DNA of 64,000 bases from assembly GCA_947497495.1 (NCBI GenBank), contig CANMGT010000004.1:1-64000 (forward strand), read 5' to 3'. This document shows, one piece after another, positions 16,415 through 25,500 of this stretch (its first letter is position 1; every line of letters starts with the position of its first letter). A model generated the notes under the pieces. It worked only from the letters and a program-made list of their open reading frames with translations. It ran no database searches and was not told the origin of the DNA. A program made the position numbers and the translations under genes. This stretch comes from an uncultured Lentibacter sp. Lineage in GTDB: Bacteria; Pseudomonadota; Alphaproteobacteria; Rhodobacterales; Rhodobacteraceae.

Positions 16415-17607
16415 AGGCGGTAGAACAGCGCTTTGAGGTATCCGCTTTCTGCGAGCTGCGGCATGAGGGGGTGGTCTGGCCCCGCAAAGCCCGTGTGAAT
16501 GAGTTGGGAGCTGCGCCCCGCACGGCCTATCCCGCGTGATGAAGCCGCGCGGAACTTCGACAAGTCAGCCGCGTGCGAACACGAGCAAAGGCCGAGGTAG
16601 CCGCCGTCTTTCACCAGTGGTGCCGCAAGTCTCGCGATCCGCTCATAGGCGCGCAAACCCGCGTCGAGCGCTTTTTTGGAGGGCGCAAATGCGGGCGGAT
16701 CGCAAATCACCATGTCAAATTTGCGGCCCTCTTGGCCCAAGGCTGCAAGCGCGTCAAAAGCATCGCCACACCGCGTTTCAAAACGCTCGGACATGCCACT
16801 GGCCGCCGCGCCTTCTGAGGCGAGCTCAAGCGCTGCGGCCGAGCCATCAACCGCCAAAGCAGACCTGGCCCCGGAGGCAAGGGCCGCCAGAGCAAAGCCG
16901 CCAACATGGCTGAACACATCGAGTACGTCAGCGCCCTTAGCCAAACGGGCAGCAAAGGCTTGGTTGTCGCGTTGGTCAAAGAAAATACCGGTTTTCTGCC
17001 CGCCTGTTAGGTCGGCCATATAGGTCGCGCCGTTCATCAAGACAGGCAGTGCGCCTTCGGGCGCCGCTCCGGCCAGAACACCGCTGACATCGTCAAGCCC
17101 TTCAAGGCCGCGGGCACGGCCCGAGGCGTTCTTCAGCACGTTCACAACGCCCGGCAAGCTCACCAGAGCTTCTGTCAGCGCGTCAAGGTTAGCCTCGGCC
17201 CAAGCCGCGTTGGGCTGCAACACCAGCGTGTCGCCAAACCTGTCGATCACCACGCCGGGCAGCCCGTCAGATTCGGCATGAACGAGGCGGTAGAATGGCT
17301 CATCGTAGAGCCGCTCGCGCAGCGCCAATGCGCGCTCAAGACGGGCCTGAAACCACGCCACATCTATCGTCGCGCCCACATCGCGTTCAAGCATGCGCCC
17401 GGCGATACGCGAGCCTGCGTTAAAGCCCACAAGGCCCAGCGGGGCGTGCTCACTGTCTTCCAACAGAACGATCGTCCCCGCAGGGATGTTCTTTGTGCGG
17501 CGATCAAGGACAAGCTCGTTGTCAAACACCCAAGGCGCTCCAAAGCGGATCTTGCGGGCGTCGGCCTTCGGCTTGAGGCGAATAACGGAATAAGGGGACT
17601 GTGTCAT
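16411..17607 (-). CDS. RlmI-like class I rRNA methyltransferase
   Basis: The 398-residue protein has an N-terminal PUA-like domain (VIRLKPKADARKIRFGAPWVFDNEL) and a C-terminal Rossmann methyltransferase domain with VLDVFSHVGGFALAAL (SAM motif I) and the catalytic-type motif CDPPAFAPSKK. This is the layout of RlmI, which makes m5C in 23S rRNA, and of related enzymes. The C-terminal LCSCSHAADLSKFR also fits. AAGGGGG precedes the ATG. It is followed by the PIN gene in an overlapping operon. The exact target base is not proven from sequence. Confidence 0.88.
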   Translation of the reverse strand: MTQSPYSVIRLKPKADARKIRFGAPWVFDNELVLDRRTKNIPAGTIVLLEDSEHAPLGLVGFNAGSRIAGRMLERDVGATIDVAWFQARLERALALRERLYDEPFYRLVHAESDGLPGVVIDRFGDTLVLQPNAAWAEANLDALTEALVSLPGVVNVLKNASGRARGLEGLDDVSGVLAGAAPEGALPVLMNGATYMADLTGGQKTGIFFDQRDNQAFAARLAKGADVLDVFSHVGGFALAALASGARSALAVDGSAAALELASEGAAASGMSERFETRCGDAFDALAALGQEGRKFDMVICDPPAFAPSKKALDAGLRAYERIARLAAPLVKDGGYLGLCSCSHAADLSKFRAASSRGIGRAGRSSQLIHTGFAGPDHPLMPQLAESGYLKALFYRL

Positions 17608-17646
17608 ACAGCCCCCTTACAACAGTTTGTGTTGGCTTTGAAAGCC

Positions 17647-18306
17647 TTAGTAGACGCCGCCGATTCCGGCATTTGCAGGAAGGGCGACAGCGTTGCGTGT
17701 CACGACGGGCGCTTCAACGGCGACACCACCAGCGATCTCGGCTCGAATGACGTTGGCAAGGTGCTGCGTGATACGAAGCTTTTGTGTCTCACCGCGCGCA
17801 TCAGCCGCGATAGCATCCTGGCCGCCGTAGGCCTTCAAGTCAGCCTTGATCTTGCGAGGCGCGATCAGATCAACGCCTGTTTGCGGATCTTTCAGGCGCA
17901 TCATAAAGCTGATCGAGTGCACACCGCCAACCGTGTAGCGGGCCTTGTCTGTCAGCGCATGAAAACGCAGCACGTCGATTTCGAGGTTGGCTTTTGTTTC
18001 GCCCTCAAGAGCGGCGCTGGCCTTGCTGGCGCTTTCCTGAAAGATTGCGCCAACCTGCTGGTAGCGGTCGCCCCGCGCTTCACCGCGCCAGACAATGTCG
18101 GCGACAGGGTAAAACAAAGCGGCTTCGGACACGCGAAGCTCGTGCGACACAGTCACTTTGACATCAGAAATCCCGACAATTTGGTTCAGGGTTTGGCTTT
18201 GTTGCGGGGCCGCAAAAGAGGCGTTCCGTGTGGCGACATCCAAAGTCGCGCACCCGCTTACCGAAAAGCCTAAAACGGCGATCATTGCTGCTTTCATCAT
18301 CTTCAT
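17647..18306 (-). CDS. DUF6778 family lipoprotein
   Basis: The 219-residue protein begins with a lipoprotein signal with lipobox VSGC. It matches DUF6778, a family of Rhodobacterales envelope proteins of unknown function. Conserved stretches are DIVWRGEARGDRYQQVGAIF in the middle and FHALTDKARYTVGGVHSISF further on. I chose the second ATG at 18306 because AGGAG then sits 7 bases upstream; the first ATG at 18312 is only 1-2 bases from that site. It lies upstream of the RlmI-like gene on the same strand, 39 bases away. Confidence 0.75.
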   Translation of the reverse strand: MKMMKAAMIAVLGFSVSGCATLDVATRNASFAAPQQSQTLNQIVGISDVKVTVSHELRVSEAALFYPVADIVWRGEARGDRYQQVGAIFQESASKASAALEGETKANLEIDVLRFHALTDKARYTVGGVHSISFMMRLKDPQTGVDLIAPRKIKADLKAYGGQDAIAADARGETQKLRITQHLANVIRAEIAGGVAVEAPVVTRNAVALPANAGIGGVY

Positions 18307-18482
18307 TTCCATTCTCCTTCAGGCATTTGCCCGTAACTGCTGGGCTTTTTGCCCTTTACTGCTCAGGAATGAGAATGACGGCGGATTGAGACAACTTTTA
18401 GGCAACTTGTTGGTAATTGAGTGCCGCCTCGCGTCGGCGATCGACACGAGAAACCACTGAAAAAATGTTAAATAATACAGCG

Positions 18483-18746
18483 TTATGACTTTCTTCGGCC
18501 TTGCCACCCACCGCGCCGCCGCGCTGTCGACATCTTTTGAAGGCCATCTTGCAGCACTTCAGTCATAGGGTGGCCCTCAACCCCATGGCGCGCAAGCAGC
18601 ACACCAATCGCGCCTTGCGTGTCTTGATCCTCAGGCAGGCTCAATGCCCAATCCAGAAATATCGTCCGGCACTCGGGCGCTGTGATGCCTTCAATGTTAT
18701 AGGCCTCGCGCACCAGCGCTTTCGGGTCATAGATATCGCCCTTCAT
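18483..18746 (-). CDS. Small conserved protein downstream of glnE
   Basis: The 87-residue acidic-to-basic protein has the conserved core DPKALVREAYNIEGI followed by ECRTIFLDWALSLP. Its C-terminus is Arg/Gly-rich (ARRRGGWQGRRKS). The start at 18746 has AAGGAGG 7 bases upstream and lies 13 bases past the glnE stop, so it is in the glnE operon. It recurs in roseobacters, but I know no function. A link to nitrogen control is suggested only by position. Confidence 0.7.
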   Translation of the reverse strand: MKGDIYDPKALVREAYNIEGITAPECRTIFLDWALSLPEDQDTQGAIGVLLARHGVEGHPMTEVLQDGLQKMSTARRRGGWQGRRKS

Positions 18747-18759
18747 ACAGGCCTCCTTA

Positions 18760-21543
18760 TCAGCATTCAGGATCAACTTTCAGCGCACGCCCGATGATCT
18801 TGGCAGCTTCATCAATGCGTGTTTCTAGCGTGAGGGCAAGCTCTGTCATGTCCTTCATGCCCGTTTCGCGCAGCAACAAAAGCGTGGCGCCCTCTCCTGC
18901 GGTGGCGGGGTTAAACGGCTTGTTGCTCAAAAAACGTGTTGTCAGGTTGAGCGTCCAAAGCAACTCGTAAGTCTGTTCCAAAGCCGCAGCCTCTCCGGCC
19001 GTGACCAGCCCGGAGCTTGCTAAAGCGCGCAGCCCGTCCTCTATGCTGGTGTCGCCCGCCCCCGCGCCAAGCACACCGGCCTGTGCGAACAACTCGATGT
19101 CTTGCAAACGGCCCGCGCCGATCTTGGCGTCCCAAAGGCTTGTCGGCGCTTTGGCCGCCGCGATCTTGCCGCGCATCTCGGCCACGCCCTGTCGCGTGCG
19201 CTCGGTGTCGCGGCCTTTGTCTGCAAGCAGCTCGGTGCGGAAGGTTTCAAACGCTTCGCCAAGGCTTGCAAGCCCGCAAACGGGGCGCGCGCGCACCAAG
19301 GCCAGATGCTCCCAAAGCCATGCTTCGCCTGTTTGATAGTCGCAAAATGACTGCCAGCTCGTGGCTACGGGGCCTTGGTTGCCGGACGGGCGCAGGCGCA
19401 TATCGGCCTCATATAGCCGCCCCTCGGCCATCGGCGCACTCAACGCTGTCACCATCGCTTGGGTCAGGCGGGCATAGTAGGGCCGCGTCGCCAAGGGGCG
19501 CTTGCCCTCTGACGCTTCCGCTTCAAGGGGCTCATAAAGCGCGATAATGTCCAGATCAGAAGTCGAGGCAAGCCGCCGCGCCCCGAGCGAGCCCATGCCA
19601 AGCACCACAGCCCCAGCCCCCGGTGGCGGGCCATGCTTTGTCGCAAACTGCGCCTGCACCTCAAGGAACAGCGCGCTGAGTGTCGCCTCTGCCAAGTCAG
19701 CATAGTGCCGCGCGGCTTTGGCCGACGGTATCATTCCGCGCAGAAAATGGACCCCGATCCCGAAGTGCCATTCCTTCTGCCAACGGCGCGTCAGATCAAG
19801 CTTGCGCTCATAGTCTGGCTCGGCAGCCAGCAGCTTTGCAAGCTCTTCTCTCAAAGCCGGAAGGCCGGGCCACGGCCCCCAGAAATCGCCGCCGATCACC
19901 GCATCAAACACCGAGGAATGCCGCGCCAGATGCGCCGCCAACTCAGGCGCTGTGCTGGCGATATCAACCAGCAGGTCAACAAGCTGCGGGTTGGCTTCAA
20001 AGAGCGAAAACAACTGCACGCCAGCGGGCAAACCGGCCAGAAAGCCGTCAAACGCCAAGAGCGCGCTGTGCGGGTCTGCGGCTTTGGACAGGCGCATCAG
20101 GATGTCCGGCTTGAGGCGGTTGAAAATCGCCGTGCCACGCTCGGAGCGCAAAGCAGCATAGGTGCGCCAGCGGCTGATCACATCCGCATCAAGGCCTGTC
20201 TCAACCACGCGGGGCCGCTCGCTTTCGGCTGCAAAGAACCCCTCTGTCAGCTCGTGCACTTCGTTGAGCCGCTCAGTGAGCCGTGTCTCAAGGTCGCGCT
20301 GGTCTTCCCCCATGAAGGCCGCAAGCTGCGCCATGCCTTCCGGCGAATTGGGCAGCAAATGTGTCTGCGCATCGTTGATCATCTGCACGCGATGCTCGAC
20401 TTCACGGTGCGCGCGGTAATGCGCACTCAGGGTTTCCGCCGTGTCCTGTGGCACCCAGCCAGCCCCGGCCAGCAGCGCGAGGGCCGGCACGGTGCGCCGA
20501 TCCCGCAAGCTGGCATCGCGCCCGCCTGCAATAAGTTGGCGGGTCTGGGTGAAAAACTCGATCTCGCGGATGCCCCCACGCCCAAGCTTCATGTCATGGC
20601 CTTGAAGGTTAATCTTGCCCCCCACCCCCTTATGCTCGCGGATCCGCAGGCGCATGTCATGGGCGTCTTGAATGGCGGCAAAGTCGAGGTGTTTGCGCCA
20701 CACGAACGGCTTCAGCGTTTTCAGGAAGCGCTCGCCTGCTGCAATGTCGCCTGCCGCCGTGCGGGCCTTGATGTAGGCCGCCCGCTCCCATGTGCGCCCG
20801 AGGCTTTCATAGTAGCGCTCTGCCGCTTCCGCCGCGATGCAAACAGGCGTGACCGCAGGGTCTGGCCGCAAGCGCAGGTCGGTGCGAAAGACATAGCCCT
20901 CGGCTGTCAACTCGCTCAGCATCGCGCTCATCTTGCGGGTGGCGCGCACAAAACTCGAGCGGGCTTCGTGAAAGTCTTCAGGCGCAAAGCGGGTCTCGTC
21001 GAACATGCAGATCAGGTCGATATCCGAGCTGTAGTTCAGCTCATGCGCACCGCCCTTGCCCATAGCCAGTACAAACATGCCGCCCAGATCATCAGCCTCG
21101 GGGTTATCAACCCCCGGCAACTTGCCGCGCTTGATCTCTGCGCCGACAGTCGCCTTGAGCGCCAGCTGAACAGACAAGTCAGCAAAGTCGGTGAGCGCGC
21201 CTGTGACGTCTTCAAGGCTGAAAACGCCCGCCAAGTCGGCAAGGCCCGCCAGCAAGGCCACGCGGCGCTTGCCTTGGCGCAAAGCATCCGGCAACTCCGC
21301 AGCACTCACCCCGTGAAGCCGCGCAAACTCGGCCTCAAGCGCCGTGTCATGCTGCTCAACCGCTTGCACCAGCCAGTCGCGTTCTTTGGCCATAAGCCCG
21401 CTCAAGTAAGGGCTACAGCCTGCCGCGCCCTCCACAAGCTCCGCCATCTCGTCAGAAAACTCGGGGAAAAGCCCGCGTGCCTCGGCACCACGGGTTTTCT
21501 CAAAAGGTCTCGGCAGGCGGGTTATTTTTTGTGCAAAATTCAT
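18760..21543 (-). CDS. glnE: Bifunctional glutamine synthetase adenylyltransferase/adenylyl-removing enzyme
   Basis: The 927-residue protein is GlnE, which adds and removes AMP on glutamine synthetase in response to PII signalling and so controls ammonia assimilation. It has two nucleotidyltransferase domains. The N-terminal (removing) one has GKGGAHELNYSSDIDLICMFD and the C-terminal (adding) one has GSLGARRLASTSDLDIIALYE, each with the GS...DxD metal site. The ATG at 21543 (MNFAQKITRL) is preferred to the in-frame TTG at 21549. A small conserved gene follows in the same operon. Confidence 0.96.
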   Translation of the reverse strand: MNFAQKITRLPRPFEKTRGAEARGLFPEFSDEMAELVEGAAGCSPYLSGLMAKERDWLVQAVEQHDTALEAEFARLHGVSAAELPDALRQGKRRVALLAGLADLAGVFSLEDVTGALTDFADLSVQLALKATVGAEIKRGKLPGVDNPEADDLGGMFVLAMGKGGAHELNYSSDIDLICMFDETRFAPEDFHEARSSFVRATRKMSAMLSELTAEGYVFRTDLRLRPDPAVTPVCIAAEAAERYYESLGRTWERAAYIKARTAAGDIAAGERFLKTLKPFVWRKHLDFAAIQDAHDMRLRIREHKGVGGKINLQGHDMKLGRGGIREIEFFTQTRQLIAGGRDASLRDRRTVPALALLAGAGWVPQDTAETLSAHYRAHREVEHRVQMINDAQTHLLPNSPEGMAQLAAFMGEDQRDLETRLTERLNEVHELTEGFFAAESERPRVVETGLDADVISRWRTYAALRSERGTAIFNRLKPDILMRLSKAADPHSALLAFDGFLAGLPAGVQLFSLFEANPQLVDLLVDIASTAPELAAHLARHSSVFDAVIGGDFWGPWPGLPALREELAKLLAAEPDYERKLDLTRRWQKEWHFGIGVHFLRGMIPSAKAARHYADLAEATLSALFLEVQAQFATKHGPPPGAGAVVLGMGSLGARRLASTSDLDIIALYEPLEAEASEGKRPLATRPYYARLTQAMVTALSAPMAEGRLYEADMRLRPSGNQGPVATSWQSFCDYQTGEAWLWEHLALVRARPVCGLASLGEAFETFRTELLADKGRDTERTRQGVAEMRGKIAAAKAPTSLWDAKIGAGRLQDIELFAQAGVLGAGAGDTSIEDGLRALASSGLVTAGEAAALEQTYELLWTLNLTTRFLSNKPFNPATAGEGATLLLLRETGMKDMTELALTLETRIDEAAKIIGRALKVDPEC

Positions 21544-21643
21544 GAGCAAACGATGCGCCCAAGCCGCGCCAAGGTCAATATCCCTTGAGAGCTCAACGCG
21601 AAAAATTCGCTGTAACCCCCTGTTTTTATTTGTTTCTCAAAAA

Positions 21644-21666
21644 TAATGTAAAAAAGATTTACATTA
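21644..21666. promoter_or_regulatory. Operator-like dyad 1 upstream of the DUF2852 gene
   Basis: TAATGTAAA at 21644-21652, five spacer bases, and its perfect complement TTTACATTA at 21658-21666. A second, related dyad lies 58 bases downstream. It sits 87 bases before the DUF2852 start and about 100 bases before the divergent glnE start. The regulator is unknown. Confidence 0.55.
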
Positions 21667-21702
21667 AGCATTGCAATTCACACCGCCTCCCCCAATCTTG
21701 GT

Positions 21703-21723
21703 AATGTGAAAGGCATTCACATT
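21703..21723. promoter_or_regulatory. Operator-like dyad 2 upstream of the DUF2852 gene
   Basis: AATGTGAA at 21703-21710, five spacer bases, and TTCACATT at 21716-21723. It has the same AATGTrAA-N5-TTyACATT plan as dyad 1, 30 bases before the DUF2852 ATG. The match of sequence and spacer in two nearby sites supports a real binding protein. Confidence 0.55.
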
Positions 21724-21752
21724 CAACGCAAACACAACCAAAGGAGACACAC

Positions 21753-22178
21753 ATGACAACCGCCGCCACAAACGCCCCGACACAAGGCTGGCTCTCCCGT
21801 TCGGAGGCGTGGCTTGACGAGAAAGGCAAAGGTGCCTGGATCGCCGCCATGGTGCTCGGCTTTATTTTCGTCTGGCCCGTCGGCCTTGCCCTTCTCTTCT
21901 ACATGATCTGGAGTAAACGCATGTTCGGTAAATCCTGCCACAGCCGCCGCGCCCACCGCCGCGCACATTTTCATCAGACGCGTTCGTCAGGTAACAGCGC
22001 CTTTGACGCCTACAAAAACGAGACGCTTCGCCGCCTCGAAGAAGAGCAGGAAAACTTCGAAGCCTTCCTGCAACGTCTGCGCGACGCCAAAGACAAGTCC
22101 GAGTTTGATGACTTCATGGATGAACGCGCCGAGGCCGCAAAAGCCCCGCGTGAGGCAGACGAAAAAGAAGACGCCTAA
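21753..22178 (+). CDS. DUF2852 membrane protein
   Basis: The 141-residue protein has one clear transmembrane segment (about residues 27-52, GAWIAAMVLGFIFVWPVGLALL), a His/Arg-rich middle, and a charged helical tail with the DUF2852 core SAFDAYKNETLRRLEEEQENF and FLQRLRDAKDKSEFDDFM. The tail is a likely cytoplasmic coiled coil. AAAGGAG precedes the ATG. Two matching operator dyads lie directly upstream, and an RDD gene follows 72 bases later. The function is unknown; I infer a regulated envelope-stress-type role from context only. Confidence 0.82.
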   Translation: MTTAATNAPTQGWLSRSEAWLDEKGKGAWIAAMVLGFIFVWPVGLALLFYMIWSKRMFGKSCHSRRAHRRAHFHQTRSSGNSAFDAYKNETLRRLEEEQENFEAFLQRLRDAKDKSEFDDFMDERAEAAKAPREADEKEDA

Positions 22179-22250
22179 GCCTTCCTAACAACGCTTGCTC
22201 CGGTTAACTCTGGGGCAAGCCCACCCTTTAAGGCCAGACACGAGAGCAAC

Positions 22251-22700
22251 ATGACAAACGAAACATGGGCCCTGCCCGACCCCCACTATCAGCCCGAGTT
22301 TTACGCCGACGTGCCGATGAAACGGCTTATCGCATGGGTCATCGACACGGTTTTGATCGTGCTGATTGTCATTCTCATCGTCCCGTTCACGGCCTTCACG
22401 GGCTTGTTTTTCCTGCCGCTTCTGACGTTCTTTGTGAGCTTTGCTTACCGCGTCGTGACCCTGTCAAACGGCGCTGCAACGCTGGGCATGCGCTTCACAG
22501 CAATCGAGTTTCGCAATGCACACGGCGCACGGATCAACTCCAGCGAAGCCTTCTTGCACACGCTCGGCTACACGCTGTCCTTCGCCATCCCGATTGTCCA
22601 GTTCGGCTCGATCATTCTGATGAGCACCTCCGAGCGCGGTCAGGGCCTCACCGATATGGCGCTCGGCACTGTCGCCCTAAACCGCCGCGCCCGCAGCTAA
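22251..22700 (+). CDS. RDD family membrane protein
   Basis: The 149-residue protein matches the RDD family, named for Arg and two Asp residues. Here the Arg/Asp pair is in MKRLIAWVIDTVLIVL, with further membrane segments at about residues 42-66 and 100-125. The GAATLGMRFTAIEFRNAHG segment is typical. RDD proteins are small integral membrane proteins of mostly unknown or transport-related function. It is the second gene of the DUF2852 unit and ends at a hairpin shared with degP. Confidence 0.85.
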   Translation: MTNETWALPDPHYQPEFYADVPMKRLIAWVIDTVLIVLIVILIVPFTAFTGLFFLPLLTFFVSFAYRVVTLSNGAATLGMRFTAIEFRNAHGARINSSEAFLHTLGYTLSFAIPIVQFGSIILMSTSERGQGLTDMALGTVALNRRARS

Positions 22701-22723
22701 CCCAAGCCTCACTGCCAAACGCA

Positions 22724-22749
22724 AACGGCCGCTCAAAAGAGCGGCCGTT
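22724..22749. terminator. Bidirectional hairpin between RDD and degP genes
   Basis: AACGGCCGCTC-AAAA-GAGCGGCCGTT is a perfect 11-bp stem lying between two convergent genes. T-richness after it is modest on the + strand (GTTGTTCGTTTT). It probably ends transcripts from both sides. Confidence 0.7.
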
Positions 22750-22768
22750 GTTCGTTTTCAATCGCGAT

Positions 22769-24244
22769 TTACTCCAGAGAAATCGCCACAAACCGTGGCT
22801 CACCCGAACGGCGCACCAACAACAGAAGCGACTTGCGGCCCGCCTCCTTGGCTTGCTCGACCTGCTTTTTCAGATCAGACGCGCTGCTCACTTTCTGCTG
22901 GCCCGCCTCGGTGATTACATCGCCCGCGCGCACACCCTTTTCAAAAGCATCTGACGCCTCGCTGACATCCGTCACGACAAGGCCAGTGGCGTCGTCTGAC
23001 AGCTCAAGCTGGGCGCGCAGTTCATCGCTGATCGCGGAAAGAGTCAGGCCGAACATCTCGGTGGTCGCAGGGCCCTCTTCTTCGGCGCCCTCCTCGGTTT
23101 GCACCGCAGGCACTGCCCCTTCGGCCTCTTCGCGGCGCGCGAGCGTCACTTTCAGCGTTTGGGTTTTGCCCTCGCGGAACACCACAATGCGCACTGTTTT
23201 GCCAACATCCGAGTTGCCAACCTGACGCACGAGGCCACGTGTGTCTTCAACATCAACCCCGTCAAAGCTCATGATAACATCGCCCGCCAGCATGCCCGCT
23301 TCCTTCGCAGGCCCTTCAGGCACATCCGTCACCATAGCGCCGGCTGTCTTCTCAAGGCCAATCGCCTCGGCCACATCCTCTGTCACGTCTTGAATGCGCA
23401 CACCAAGCCAGCCACGGCGGGTTTCCCCGAATTCGCGCAGCTGGTCGATCACCCGTACAACCACGTTGGAGGCCATCGAAAAGCCGATGCCGATCGAGCC
23501 GCCATTGGGGCTGAGAATGGCTGTGTTCACGCCAACAACTTCACCGTCCATGTTAAACAGCGGCCCGCCCGAGTTGCCCCGGTTGATCGCAGCATCCGTC
23601 TGGATGTAGTCGTCATAGGCGCCCTGCAAAGCGCGGTTGCGCTGGCTCACAATGCCCGCGCTGACAGAAAACCCCTGCCCGAGCGGGTTGCCAACCGCCA
23701 TCACCCAGTCACCGACACGCGCAATGTCAGAATTGCCGAAAGGCACAAAGGCCAAAGGCTCTTCACTTTCGACTTTGAGCAAGGCGATGTCTGTTTTCTT
23801 GTCCGTTCCAACAAGCTTCGCTTCAAGCTCCTCGCCCGAGAAAAACTCGATGATGATTTCGTCAGCGCCGTCGATCACGTGGTTGTTGGTGACGATAAAG
23901 CCGTCTTCCGAAATCACAAACCCCGAGCCAAGCGCCGAAGAGCGCCGCGGACGGTCGCCCTGATTGTTGCGGTCTTGGAATTCTTTGAAAAAGTCTTCAA
24001 ACGGGCTGCCCTCCGGCACAATCGCGCCGGGGCCTGTTCCGCGTGCAACCATAGTTGTCGTCGTGATGTTCACCACTGCGGGGCTTACGCTGTCTGCAAG
24101 ATCAGCAAAACTGTCAGGCCGCGCACTCGCGGCTATGGCCTGCGCCAACACCAAACCAATTGCAAGCGCAGCAAGCCAAAGCCCGCGCACCGCGTTTGAA
24201 ACCTGAAAATCGCTTGCCGTTCTGGCAACCACTTGTCTGCTCAC
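22769..24244 (-). CDS. DegP/DegQ-type periplasmic serine endoprotease
   Basis: The 491-residue protein is a Do-family HtrA protease for periplasmic protein quality control. A signal peptide lies at about residues 18-41. The catalytic triad is His122 (TNNHVIDGADE), Asp152 (KKTDIALLK) and Ser225 (NRGNSGGPLF). Two PDZ domains follow (from about 270 and about 400, KEAGMLAGDVIMSFDG and FEKGVRAGDVITEAG). The start is GTG at 24244, supported by AAGGAG 8 bases upstream. It lies downstream of hflK-hflC-DUF2065 on the same strand, and FtsH-linked HflKC and DegP share an envelope quality-control theme. Confidence 0.94.
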   Translation of the reverse strand: MSRQVVARTASDFQVSNAVRGLWLAALAIGLVLAQAIAASARPDSFADLADSVSPAVVNITTTTMVARGTGPGAIVPEGSPFEDFFKEFQDRNNQGDRPRRSSALGSGFVISEDGFIVTNNHVIDGADEIIIEFFSGEELEAKLVGTDKKTDIALLKVESEEPLAFVPFGNSDIARVGDWVMAVGNPLGQGFSVSAGIVSQRNRALQGAYDDYIQTDAAINRGNSGGPLFNMDGEVVGVNTAILSPNGGSIGIGFSMASNVVVRVIDQLREFGETRRGWLGVRIQDVTEDVAEAIGLEKTAGAMVTDVPEGPAKEAGMLAGDVIMSFDGVDVEDTRGLVRQVGNSDVGKTVRIVVFREGKTQTLKVTLARREEAEGAVPAVQTEEGAEEEGPATTEMFGLTLSAISDELRAQLELSDDATGLVVTDVSEASDAFEKGVRAGDVITEAGQQKVSSASDLKKQVEQAKEAGRKSLLLLVRRSGEPRFVAISLE

Positions 24245-24410
24245 ACCGAATACTCCTTCATCTCGTGAGATGCCCGGGCTTGCCCGAGTGTCTTGTCTGA
24301 ATGTAACCCTGATGCCAAACTTAGCAACTGCAAGTCAGTGAACTTCTGTGAAGTTCTGCGCACTTTTTGGTAAACGGAACGTGATCTGCTATTTTTCGGC
24401 TTGATTTGGC

Positions 24411-24611
24411 CTACGCTCCGAGTGCCTTTGCCCCATAGACCAGCAAAAGGCCCAAAACCGCCATCAGGGCGCCAACCATTCTGCGCGCCTCAACGGGGAT
24501 GTCGCGCAACGCTTGCAAGAGCTGCTCAACGAGCGAAGGGGCCAGCACATAGACCAGCCCCTCCAATAGTAATACAAGCCCGAGGGCCAGAAGGGCGTTT
24601 GCCCAGATCAC
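24411..24611 (-). CDS. DUF2065 family small membrane protein
   Basis: The 66-residue protein has two membrane segments, the first with ALLALGLVLLLEGLVYVLAP (the DUF2065 signature) and the second near residues 45-63 (MVGALMAVLGLLLVYGAKAL). I chose the GTG at 24611, just after the hflC stop, because it gives the family length. The longer ATG frame at 24665 would overlap hflC by 44 bases. DUF2065 genes often follow hflC. The function is unknown. Confidence 0.72.
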   Translation of the reverse strand: MIWANALLALGLVLLLEGLVYVLAPSLVEQLLQALRDIPVEARRMVGALMAVLGLLLVYGAKALGA

Positions 24612-24621
24612 TTGTCCCGGC

Positions 24622-25500
24622 TCACTTGCCGCTGTCGCTATTGAGGTAGTTAAAGAACTCCCCATCCGGCGACATGACCATGCTGGTGTTACTGCCCTTC
24701 AACGCGCCACGATAAGCATTCAGCGAGCGATAGAATTCAAAGAATTCTTCGTCAGCACCAAAGGCTTTTGCGAAAATGGCGTTGCGTTTCGCGTCGGCTT
24801 CACCACGGGTGATCTCGGCTTTACGCTTCGCATCCGAGACAATCTCGACCTGCGTTCTGTTGGCCAGAGCGCGCACACGTTGCGCGGCTTCGTTACCACG
24901 GGCAATCTCGTCGGCAGCTTCGCGTTCGCGCTCGGCCTGCATCCGCCCGAAGGTGGCCGCGAGGTTGGCGTCCGGCAAGTCCGTCCGCTTGAGGCGCACG
25001 TCGATAATGTCGAGGCCCAGCGCACGCGCATCAGAGATAGCTCCGTTGCGAATGCGCAGCATCAACGCGGCACGATCCGACGACAGGATGTCGTTTGAGG
25101 TAACCGAGCCCAAGACTTCGCGAGTTTTGGAACGCAGGATACTGTCAAGACGGCGTCCAGCCACTTCGATGGCAATGTCGCCTCCAGCCGCTGTCGCCTG
25201 GCGGAAGCGCTCGACGTCAGAGATGCGGTAGCGCGCAAAGGCGTTCACTTCGAGGCGGCGGTCATCTGACGGGGTGATCTGGAACTGCGTCACATCGCGG
25301 CTCAGGATACGGTCATCATAGCGCACAACTTCCTGCATCAGCGGGATCTTGAACGCGAGGCCCGGCTCGTCTTTGATCGACACGACTTTACCGAATTGCA
25401 AAACCAGCGCTTTTTCACGCTCGTCAACGATAAACACTGACGACAGGATGCCGGCAATCGCCAGAACAATCACTGGCAGGATATATGTAGAAGTCCGCAT
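24622..25500 (-). CDS. hflC: Protease modulator HflC
   Basis: The 292-residue protein has an N-terminal membrane anchor (about residues 6-24) and a periplasmic SPFH/band 7 domain (FIVDEREKALVLQFGKVVSI onward). It ends with the coiled-coil region ADEIARGNEAAQRVRALANR. With HflK it forms the cage that surrounds FtsH and modulates membrane-protein degradation. Its ATG overlaps the hflK stop by one base (TGATG). The final residues SPDGEFFNYLNSDSGK are family-typical. Confidence 0.94.
   Translation of the reverse strand: MRTSTYILPVIVLAIAGILSSVFIVDEREKALVLQFGKVVSIKDEPGLAFKIPLMQEVVRYDDRILSRDVTQFQITPSDDRRLEVNAFARYRISDVERFRQATAAGGDIAIEVAGRRLDSILRSKTREVLGSVTSNDILSSDRAALMLRIRNGAISDARALGLDIIDVRLKRTDLPDANLAATFGRMQAEREREAADEIARGNEAAQRVRALANRTQVEIVSDAKRKAEITRGEADAKRNAIFAKAFGADEEFFEFYRSLNAYRGALKGSNTSMVMSPDGEFFNYLNSDSGK

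Noticed and set aside
15866..17607. Toxin-antitoxin system with the PIN protein
   Set aside because: The neighbour is an rRNA methyltransferase, not an antitoxin, and the PIN family (RSP_2648) is a stand-alone conserved group.
19633..21588. 651-codon open frame on the + strand
   Set aside because: It lies wholly antisense to glnE, with the repetitive Ala/Arg/Cys composition typical of shadow frames in GC-rich DNA, and has no domain.
23099..24199. 366-codon open frame on the + strand
   Set aside because: It is antisense to the DegP-type protease gene and has no ribosome site or recognisable motif.
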